Assembly: GCA_036927565.1 (NCBI GenBank)
Contig: JAYESD010000007.1
Location: 129,492,230 to 129,556,229, forward strand
Direction of reading: 5' to 3'
Length of the DNA: 64,000 nt
Origin: Tuctoria greenei
Lineage: Eukaryota > Streptophyta > Magnoliopsida > Poales > Poaceae
The notes under the pieces are model-generated. The model did no database searches. It worked only from the letters and a program-made list of their open reading frames with translations, and was not told the DNA's origin. The translations under genes were made by a program, and so were the position numbers. This document shows positions 56,166 to 64,000 of this stretch, one piece after another. How positions within the stretch are numbered: position 1 is the stretch's first letter; each line of letters opens with the position of its first letter.

Positions 56166-57691
56166 ATAGTAAAAGCTTAACTTAATTCTTAATTAGCATA
56201 CTTAATTACTCATAATTCCACAACAAAAGGAATTAAATTAAATAAGTGGACAAGAAAATATTTAATTTAATATTTAACCATAAATGATTGAAAACTACAA
56301 GAAAAATAACTCTAAGATAATCATTAAAGCATTACTAAAATATTTAACAATTTCATTGTCCACTTAATTAATTTTGTCAGGCCCCACATTATTTTCAGCC
56401 AAAAGACCAAAAAACATGAAAAAAAATAACTAAAATGAAGAGGCCCACACTCTAATTCTGGCCCAAGAGGCTAACTTCCTTAAATTTCATCAAGAAATGG
56501 AAATGTCCACATTCTGAATTGGCCCAAGCCCAAAAGAAAATGCTCAGAAAATCAGAAAAAATGTGCGATCCAAAGGTTGGTTGGCCCACATCCAAAACCA
56601 GCTTGCACACTCCATTGTTGGGCTTACGGTGCTAATGGGCCCGAGGAAAGGTCTCAGCCTAGAGAGGAAACAACATGGTGGCCTACCAGCTAAATTCGGC
56701 TCAAGCGCAACAACTAAGATTATCAGGCGAAGGGAAATAATATGCGGGCCAGAAACCAACTCGGCCTGCGTGCTCTTACTCGGCATGGTGTTGATGGGTC
56801 AGAAGCAAGGCCTCAACCTAGAGAGGCAACCATCAAACTCGGCCAGCTTGGATTGCCTGGCATGTGGCCTGGCCTGCACCACATGTGCATGGTGCGAAAA
56901 GGGCAACCCAAAATCCCATGGAGCATCCCCGCTTGGGCTCTTAGCCCACTCGCACTTATGACATCAGAGAGTTGTTGATCTAATATTCAGTGGACGGGCA
57001 AAAAGATCGAGAGTATAAAACTTCGGCTTCGGCCTCCCAAAACCCTAATCCCACTTAGCTTGGTGTTTTCTCTCTCCTCTCTTCCTCCTTGCGGTTCATG
57101 ACTTAGAGCGAGAGAGTAACGGTGCCGCCGCAGTCTCCTCGCTGGTGCGCGAGCTAGACGGAAGGCATCTCAACATCGATAGGAGGCTCACACGACGATC
57201 GCCGTTGAGGAACCCAAAATGCGGTTAGGATTAGCGATGTGAACCCCTAGGGTTCTGCCAAGCCTACCTGACCGGCTAAGTTGTTGGTGTCGTCGCTGTC
57301 TTCATCAATAGTGCATGCGCTCACCCTTGGGTCGAGCGAGCCATCGTCGACGATGACAATGCCCAGTTACCAAAATTGGTGGATTCGGCGAGCCGTCGTA
57401 TTCCCTCTAAGGAGACCTTGTTGGAGGTACTCGGTACGACGACAGCGGCTACCTTGTTCGGCGCAACCGTCGGTGGGTGGTCCCGAAAGATAGGAGCTGG
57501 CGAGTCGTCCGAGGTAAGTGGATCCACCGCCTTCTAATCCTCTTCTATTCCTTATTTGGTCCGGTTTTGGTTCTCTAAGTTCTTGATTTCTTAATTAATT
57601 CAAAATCGAAACTCAATTGGTTCCCATCCTTCTAATAGCTTCAGATTTAATTAAAAAGCTAAGCAGACCCGATTAGTCATGCACTAGCACG
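56166..57691. other. Copia F leader or inserted unassigned sequence
   Basis: About 1.5 kb with no recognisable protein. There are two diverged direct copies of a roughly 190-bp segment (about 56,570-56,700 and 56,760-56,870, sharing CTAGAGAGG and GGTG(C/T)TRATGGG blocks). A + strand TATA-like TATAAAA is at 57,015-57,021, a CT-rich leader-like stretch at 57,065-57,095 and a splice-donor-like GAGGTAAGTGG near 57,509-57,519. It might be a remnant promoter of another element. Confidence 0.35.
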
Positions 57692-57703
57692 GCTCTGATA
57701 CCA
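57692..57703 (-). other. Primer binding site of copia F
   Basis: TGGTATCAGAGC in sense direction, a perfect tRNA-iMet match, lies against the LTR end. Confidence 0.85.
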
Positions 57704-58174
57704 TCGTTATAACTTAGGGCCCACTAATTAACACTATGCATACTCTAATTGGGTTTTAATCTAATTTACTTAGCACTAATCAAGATCAATCAAAGTAAAG
57801 CACCATAGCCTATGATTCTAATGCACGGACACTTGGATGGAATAGGAGGTGTATCTTCATTGGAGATGGAATTGGCGGCCATGATGGCTGAATTAGGGAA
57901 GGAGGCGCAGTGGCGTCGAGGTTGAGGTGGAGTTGGTGTCGATCAGTGGGAGCCTTCCCCTCACTGCTCGCACGAGTTAGATCGGATCTCAGAGATGTGG
58001 TGGTGGTTAGGATCCAGACGGCTTGCTCATATAACCAACTCCCCATTTGTATGTGCACGAATGTGAGAGGAGGCCCCCAACCATCGATTGGTCAACGCCC
58101 CCGATCAGGGTGCGAGAGGGAGAACAAGACCCGGTATGGGACAAGCTCATACCGGTCCGGGATCAATTCTAACA
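57704..58174 (-). repeat. Copia F 5' LTR
   Basis: In sense direction it starts TGTTAGAATTGATCCCGGAC and ends GTTATAACG next to the PBS. About 470 bp. A CCGGTATG/CATACCGG inverted repeat lies at about 58,130-58,156. Confidence 0.72.
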
Positions 58175-60000
58175 CCTACTACACCCAACACGTCAGTCCA
58201 CCAACCATCTAATCTGGCACACACCACTAGTAATACTCCCACCCAAACACCAGCATCGACCTTAGACTTAGGAGCAGCCTTGCCATCATCTACCACCAAA
58301 ACTAGTCCACCTACACAACAAGCACGTCCATTGCACCAAATGATCACCCGTGCCAAAGTAGGCATTTGCCACCCTAACCCTAAATACGCCATGTTGGCTT
58401 CAACCTCTCAGCTTCCACCACAACCCCTATCACCCATTCACAAATCAGTGGGATCTGCCTTGAAGGACAAAAACTGGTTACTTGCAATGCAGAAAGAATA
58501 CAAAGTACTGAAGGCTAATAATACATGGAAATTGGTGCCCAAGCCTCCAAACATCAATGTCATCACGGGTAAATGGGCTTTAAAACACAAATTTCAACCC
58601 AATATCACATTTGAATAACACAAGGGGAGATGGGTTGTCCATGGCTTCCATCATAAAGTTGGTGCTGATTTCGCTGAGACATTTACACCAGTGATCAAAT
58701 ATGCTACGGTTCGGTCGGTACTCACAATTGCAGCATACCAAACACTGACCAGTTCATCAACTGGATGCATCTAATGGCCTTTCTACATGGGTATTTTCAA
58801 GAACAGGTATATTGTAATCAGCCAACAGGATTTATCGATGAAAATATGTCGGATGCAGATTGTCTTCTCTCAAAATCTCTTTATGGATTAAAACAGGCGC
58901 CACGCGCTTGGTTTCAGAGATTTGCTCGCTTTGCTGTTACAACTGGATTTCACCCGACATGTTCAGATTCACATGGAGGAGACATCATTGCCAACCTCTT
59001 ACTCTATGTTGATGACATGATTCTTACCTCCTCGTCAAAACATTTACAGGAAACCATCAACTCACTACAATTTGAATTTTCTATAAAAAATATGGGTGAT
59101 CTCATATTCTTCTTGGGTGTTGATATCAAAAGGCCTTATTCTGATTTGTTTCTGGGCCAAGCAAAGTATGCTGAAGAGTTGCTAAAATGTGCCGACATGA
59201 GCAACTGTGAGGGCGTGACAACCCCGATTGATACTAAGGTAAAATTGTCAGCATCAAGTGGTCAGAAGCTCTCCAATGCCTCTAAATATTGAAAATTGGT
59301 TGGAGCCATACAATACCTAATTGTTACAATATTGGATATATCATATGCGGTTCAACAAGCATGTCTACACATTCATGAACCAAATAACTGTCATCTCGCT
59401 CTTCTCAAAAGGATTTTACGGTATATTTTTGGGGAACAACTAGTTTTGGCCTTCATCTACATGCTTCACAATCAAAGTCAATCACTGCATACGCTGATGT
59501 GGATTCACATGGTGCCCTGATACAAGACGTTCAACATCTGACTATTGCATCTTTCTCGGACCATCCTTGATCTCATGGTCTAGTAAGAGGCAGCCAACCA
59601 TCTCTAGATCAAGTGCGGAGGCCAAATATAGAGGTGTCGCTAATGTGGCTTTTGAGTGTGTTTGGCTTCAACACCTTCTCCAGGAATTGCGCTATCCATC
59701 AGCGAAAGCAATTGTTGTATTTTGTGACATTTTTTCTGCAAGTTAGATGTCGCGCAATCTAGTGCATCACCATTGGACCAAACACATTGATATCGATATA
59801 CATTTTGTTAGAGAGAAGGTTGCCATCGGAAAACTACGAGTTCATCATGTGCCAAGCAACAGTCAGATTGCGAATATCATGACTAAAGGGCTTCCCCAAG
59901 CACTCTTTGATGAGTTCAGATCTACTCTCTACATTGGCCCGTGCACCGCTGAGACTACCGGGGGGGTTTATTATCTGCAATATCTACCTCAACTGACTTG
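58175..60000 (+). pseudogene. Copia E: RT-RNase H fragment
   Basis: A + strand copia pol begins abruptly at the copia F boundary. Readable parts are the pre-RT linker (HQMITRAKVGI), the RT start (LKDKNWLLAMQKEYKVLKAN, NVITGKWALKHKF), a stop at 58,616, VDASNAF-region remnants after a frameshift, [27 protein letters not shown], and YVDDMILTSS near 59,005-59,035. RNase H ends with KHIDIDIHFVREKVA and a MTKGLPQALFDEFRS block at 59,770-59,930. Stops and frameshifts recur. It resembles grass copia elements of the Hopscotch/Ale-like kind, but I am not sure. Its 5' half and LTRs are not in the window. Confidence 0.78.
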
Positions 60001-60143
60001 ACCATGCATGCACCTTCCTCAACAAATGGAGCTCCTTTGCAACAGACTCGTCACCCCTCAACAGCACCATGCAACGTGCGTGAAAGTTGCCTAGATGGGG
60101 GTGAATAGGCTAATTAAACCTACAAGTACTTAATTAGAAGAGA

Positions 60144-60826
60144 TCACACTATGTAGTTGTTGCCATTTCTTCTTCTCATCATCCTCTTGAATGTCTTGAT
60201 GAAAAATGCCATCTCCTCATCATCCATATCGGTGCTTTCATCATCGCTCTCTTCATCTTCACATGTTTCTTGCACTTCTTTGCCTTTGAACTTGGGTGAA
60301 GCTTTGAGAGCAATGACTCTTTTCTTGGATGAGGTGACCTTTGCAAGGTCCTTCACATGTTGATCTTCCTTCTCCATCATCTCATGGTTGATGATCTTCC
60401 CTAGCACCTCATTAGGAGTCATCTTATGGAAATTTGAACTCTCCTCATTAAGTTGCATAGGGTGAGGTTACGATAATGAATGGTTTTGTCAATCTCTTCA
60501 CCACTTCATGGTTGGTCCACTTTTGCATCCACAGGCTCAACTCTTGTTGATGAGGGTCTTGAGTCGGTTGTACATCTCTTGAGGAGTTTCACCATCTTCA
60601 ATGATGAACCTTCCAAGCTTCCCTCTATCATCTAGATCTTTGCCTCATGAACGGAATTGTTCCCTTCATGAGCAATCTTGAGAGTGTCCCAAATTTCCTT
60701 AGATAGCTCCAAGTCGTCCACCTTGTTGAATTCTTCTTGGCACAAGGATGGAAGTAGCACTATAGCGGCTTGAGCATTGCGATAAATTTATTGCTCTTAT
60801 TCTTGAGTGAGCTCATCATCATCCTC

Positions 60827-60828
<2 letters not shown>
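60144..60828 (-). pseudogene. Copia D gag remnant
   Basis: From about 60,828 down in shifting frames, a UBN2/Gag-type domain is readable (KEIWDTL-like and AHEGN-like segments near 60,700-60,650). Then comes the open stretch 60,458-60,144 with MTPNEVLGKIINHEMMEKED, a Lys-rich KKRVIALKASPKFKGKEVQE segment and an acidic patch. This is the SIRE-style Gag middle. The zinc knuckle is not reached because the sequence jumps into LTR DNA at about 60,140. Confidence 0.6.

Positions 60829-60914
<86 letters not shown>
60829..60914. repeat. (AT)43 microsatellite
   Basis: An uninterrupted AT dinucleotide run of about 86 bp lies inside the copia D gag region. The Tyr-Ile repeat ORF across it is not a gene. 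Confidence 0.97.
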
Positions 60915-60921
<7 letters not shown>

Positions 60922-61322
60922 ATATTTCAAAAACTTGGGTTGTGAGAGACTAGATGCGATTTCATATTACGCCTCCATATTGTATAGTTGTTTCCATCAA
61001 AGTGAGCTGGTTTGAATGCAAATTTAAGCGCTCATAGTTGAAAGGATATCTAGGGTAGTCTTGTTGACTACTCCATAGCTTCTTCTTTATCTCTTCTTTC
61101 TTTTGTTGTAAAGCTCCATGAAGCGAATCACCTTTTCATCTTCATCATCACTTTAAACATTAAGAGATGGAGGATTTTTATGGCTTCCTACCTTTATTGG
61201 AGGAGGATTTGATCCTCGATCTTCTTGGTTGTTGGAATTGGTTCCATCGACCTTGGTGGTGTCATTTTTGATGTTGTTCTCCATCTCCTCTCTGAGCAGT
61301 TAAACCCTTTGTTGAGAGTTAG
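60915..61322. other. Copia D 5' gag/leader remnant
   Basis: About 400 bp hold decayed Gag N-terminal and leader sequence on the minus strand. No intact frame is present, and nothing else was recognised. Confidence 0.4.
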
Positions 61323-61334
61323 ACTCTTGTACCA
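61323..61334 (-). other. Degenerate primer binding site of copia D
   Basis: TGGTACAAGAGT in sense direction matches the tRNA-iMet complement at 9 of 12 positions and lies 2 bp from the LTR. Confidence 0.6.
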
Positions 61335-61336
61335 AT

Positions 61337-62888
61337 TGAAAGTTGCCTAGAGGGGGTGAATAGGCTAATTAAATCTCATAGTACTTAATTAAATGGGATC
61401 AAACTACAGAGGTTGGACTAGTCCGGTGTCAGGGCCCACTAGTTCATGCTCTATTCAGGGATGGGCCGAAGGTTTAAATTTTATGAATTTTCTTCCATTT
61501 TGTCTTTGCAGAAGTAGTAATAGTGGATTGCATGATATACAATATTAACGAGTATGAGCAAGAATGAATCCTAATAAGCAAATCTAGTGACGAACGAAAA
61601 GTAAAGGAGACAAGAGACATGATTTTCTCTTGAGGTTTGATTCCAAAGAGGAATCTACATTCTTGTTGAGGAGTCCACACAGAACTTGGTCTCTTTCAAC
61701 CCTAACCCTCTTCAAGTTGCCTCTGAAGGCAAATTTGGTTTTCCACTATAATCATAAGGGGTAAATACAAACCTTTTTGTGCTTCTCACAAGTTGAGAGC
61801 TCCCAAACGACACCTAGGCGTATAGGGATCAAAGCCCAAGAGTAACAAGCACAAATCAATAACAAAGCACGAGAGAATCGAGCAAAGAGCTCAAGGATGA
61901 TCAAACACCCTTATCTCCTCAAATATCACCAAATCCCTCAAAGTTGCACTTAGAGCTCAAGTATTTTGAGAGAATTCTGAGAGCTCTTGGAAGGATATGG
62001 TGGTGCTAGGATTTAGAAGGAGTCTAAATGAAGTCGGAAGATCCCTTTTTATAGGGGTCCCGATACTTAGTCGTTGCCACCAACTAAAGTCTCAACTAGT
62101 CCAACCAGGCCCCTAACTAGTCAATCCTTGGGGGACCACCTATGTCACAAAGAAAAAGTCCCTGCCACCTTTTGAATTCAAATGGTCACCTACCATGGAC
62201 TAGTCCTTCCCACAATGGACTTGTCCGATCTCAGACAGAGCCTCTTGGTCCACCTAAGACTGGACAAGTTTGATTAGGGCGTACTAGTTCAGATTTTGGG
62301 TCCGGCCTACCAAAACTTAGTACCAGTAGCACCAATCTCTTGTAAAAATGAACTAGTCTATCCCACTACAGATTAGTCGAACTTAGAAAGAGACTCTTGG
62401 TCTGTCTGAAAATTGATTAGTCTGGCCTCTATTTGGACAAACAGCCTAGACCGACTTTTGGGGCAGACTAGTCCCGCCTTGCAGGACTTAGTCCCAAAAA
62501 GCCACGCCACACTCAACAGAGGACTAGCCCGTCCTAAAACGGATAAGTCCAAAGTCACATAGACGCTTTGGGTCCGTATAATATCGGAGTAGTCAAATAT
62601 GTCTAGACTAGTCCGACCTCAAGCGCAGATAAGTCCGGCCAAATCTTTAGGGCTATCCCAAGACTACTTGATCACCATTTTTTCCAAAAAAAAAAAAATT
62701 GAACTTCCTTATGATTCTCAAACACTCATGTTGATGTGTCCCTCTTAATAGTATGACATTCCTTGACTCAATGAAATTAAAAGCCCTAAATCCTACTCTT
62801 GTGAGTCTCCAACGTTGTTTTTCACTCTTTTTCTTTTTGAGAGGTTCCACATCCATTTTCACATTTCAACCTATGCTTATACTCAACA
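61337..62888 (-). repeat. Copia D 5' LTR
   Basis: About 1,552 bp; in sense direction TGTTGAGTATAAGC...CTAGGCAACTTTCA. The TATA box CTATAAAAAGG is at 62,044-62,054 (reversed). The U3 at 62,090-62,640 is packed with degenerate GGACTAGTCCG/GGACTTGTCC sites. The left end is firm, the right end tentative. Confidence 0.6.
62090..62640 (-). promoter_or_regulatory. Degenerate GGACTAGTCC array upstream of the copia D TATA box
   Basis: More than a dozen sites of the form (G)GACTAGTCC, GGACTTGTCC or AGATTAGTC, for example GGACTAGTCC near 62,198 and GACTAGTCCG near 62,606, occupy about 550 bp immediately upstream of the TATA box in sense direction. One more, GGACTAGTCCGG, is at about 61,415. Same core as the array at 5,303-5,632 in a gypsy-type LTR. 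Confidence 0.55.
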
Positions 62889-63084
62889 CACTACGTAAGA
62901 AACTCAAATAGGAGACAAAGATCGGTGAAGAGCACAAAGGTGGTCGTCTCTGATATGGGTAAACAAGCCGAGACCACTTCAGCGAGGATCTGTTACATGG
63001 CTCGGTTGAGTCTAAAAGGAGATGAGCTACAATATGGCACGGCTCATTTAAGAGAATATCCGATACGTGTCCGCTCCTCTGAAA

Positions 63085-63262
63085 AAAGGGAGATGGCCTT
63101 AGCACAAAGCTCATCTCCTATTTACGTAAGGAAATGAGACGAGCTTTACAAAAAGTTTGTCTCCTGCTGCTCTGACAAAAGGGAGACGCCCTTAGCACAA
63201 AGTGTGTCTCCTATTTACAAAAGGAAATGAGACGGGCTTTACAGAAAGCTCGTCTCCTTTGG
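63085..63262. repeat. Two tandem units of about 90 bp with hairpins
   Basis: The segment AAAGGGAGATGGCCTTAGCA and what follows recurs about 91 bp later as AAAGGGAGACGCCCTTAGCA. Each unit ends with a GAGACGAGCTTTACA / AAGTTTGTCTC-type inverted pair able to fold into a hairpin. The units differ at several positions. Identity of the parent repeat is unknown. Confidence 0.6.
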
Positions 63263-63685
63263 CTTTGTGATTTTCTCTCTTTTGCTTTGGTTCACTTGAT
63301 ATCACACAGACATGAACACATTCACTGAACGAATGTAAAGATCAATTCACTTGATAACTAAATAAATTTTAATTCCAATGTAGAGCACCTTCACTGAACG
63401 AATTAGTATGATTTAAATCCAAAAAATAATCAAATCTGCGTTCCTTATTAATTGCCATTCCTGACGAACACGATGAACACACGACACATTCATTCATTCA
63501 CGCAGATAAACACACAAGATAATATTCATTCACACAGATGAACACAGATAACACATTTGTTCATTAACATAATATATTACAAAACACGAGAAAAAGTACA
63601 AGAAGACACAAGAAAAGAAAAACAACAAAAAGAAAACTAAATTCTTCTCCTCCTCTGGTACAGGCTCCTGCTCCGGTGGTACAAA
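63263..63685. other. Unassigned AT-rich sequence
   Basis: About 420 bp with repeated TTCACTGAACGAAT (two copies) and ATTCATTCA-type runs. No gene is seen. Confidence 0.5.
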
Positions 63686-63907
63686 CTAGAGACTGAGGTT
63701 CCTCGTCGTCGCTGCCACCACGTTCCTGCGGCACTCAGCGCTGAGCTCCTGGGCCATCGTCTCGAACAAAGTGTCGATATGATCGGCCACACCCATGAGG
63801 GCATATAGGTAGTGTTCGGTGGTATACATTCCAGTAAACTCTGGAAGGGTACCCAGACCCATGGAACTCATGGCATGAGATATACTGTTGTACGCATCAT
63901 GCGCCAT
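63686..63907 (-). other. Unidentified short open frame near the right edge
   Basis: A 73-codon minus-strand ATG frame extends upstream to stop codons near 63,955. The sequence looks alpha-helical (HAMSSMGLGTLPEF, VADHIDTLFETMAQELSAEC) and is less repetitive than its surroundings. It may be a piece of a transposon-encoded or host gene whose other exons lie beyond 64,000. I do not recognise the family, and it may equally be non-coding. Confidence 0.25.
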
Positions 63908-64000
63908 AACGAGGAGCAGGTCAATGTTGAGTCGCTCGAGGGAGTCGCATCACTATTTCTTTGAGGGTGACTCCCTCGGCGGGCTTGGTGGCAGAACGTT

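Larger units (their letters stand above)
51837..58174 (-). mobile_element. Copia F: degenerate Ty1/copia element
   Basis: In minus orientation there is a 5' LTR at 57,704-58,174, a perfect PBS at 57,692-57,703, a long leader, gag at 55,784-54,777, pol remnants at 53,450-52,120, a purine tract (AATGGGGAA in sense) at 51,920-51,930 and the first 83 bp of the 3' LTR at 51,837-51,919. The two LTR starts (TGTTAGAATTGATCCCGGA) match over about 80 bp only; the rest of the 3' LTR is missing. It interrupts or abuts copia E. The lineage could not be decided. Confidence 0.7.
60081..62888 (-). mobile_element. Copia D: collapsed SIRE-like element
   Basis: In minus orientation it has a 5' LTR at 61,337-62,888, a weak PBS, part of gag at 60,144-61,030, and then about 60 bp of the LTR end sequence again at 60,081-60,140 (TGAAAGTTGCCTAG repeated). 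Pol and most of the 3' LTR are deleted. TSDs were not found. Confidence 0.6.

Noticed and set aside
60770..61015. ORF with a Tyr-Ile repeat.
   Set aside because: It is the translation of the (AT)43 microsatellite.

Overview
The window is plant nuclear repeat DNA, most probably from a grass. Every coding remnant I can recognise belongs to an LTR retrotransposon; I see no host gene, tRNA, rRNA or CRISPR array. The grass assignment is inferred from the element types (Tat/Retand-like Ty3/gypsy with an antisense accessory ORF, SIRE/Maximus-like Ty1/copia with GC-rich accessory genes, Tekay/Del-like LTRs). It is not proven.

Positions 1-48,769 are one old Tat/Retand-type Ty3/gypsy element that would be about 10.5 kb without its insertions. 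Its pol runs on the + strand: gag/PR/RT/RNase H and the first part of integrase at 163-3,580, the rest of integrase at 15,880-16,545. Downstream lie a tandem-repeat spacer (17,285-17,910), an antisense accessory ORF (aORF, - strand, in pieces from 35,760 down to 18,140) and a 3' LTR (35,849-36,062 plus 48,138-48,769). Four later insertions sit in it, each with a 5-bp target-site duplication (TSD). Copia A (3,581-15,879, - strand) is in integrase. A solo LTR of the copia-A family (20,813-22,625) is in the aORF. Copia B (23,354-35,452, - strand) is also in the aORF. Copia C (36,063-48,137, - strand) is in the 3' LTR. Copia A itself carries a Tekay/Del-like solo LTR (5,173-7,997). LTR pairs differ by roughly 9% in A (first 270 bp only, by eye), 1.5% in B and 1.2% in C, so B and C are recent.

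From 48,770 rightward the DNA is older and more broken: a gypsy-type LTR (48,770-51,836), a degenerate copia F (- strand, 51,837-58,174), a copia E RT-RNase H fragment (+ strand, 58,175-60,000), a collapsed SIRE-like copia D (- strand, 60,081-62,888) and about 1.1 kb of unassigned DNA.

The most interesting system is in sister copies B and C. Each has gag, pol and a third gene in the same orientation. The third gene would encode a large nuclear-looking protein of about 733 residues with no membrane segment. It has its own promoter-like region: a cluster of CATCGG/CCGATG palindromes and half-sites, a telo-box, a TATA-like box and a GC-rich leader. The same palindrome family forms a regular array just upstream of the LTR TATA box. 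LTRs of unrelated families in the window carry comparable arrays with another core (CGGACTAGTCCG). This suggests that short CGGA-N3/4-TCCG palindromes repeatedly accumulate in retrotransposon promoters, and that the accessory protein might act on them; that last step is inference.
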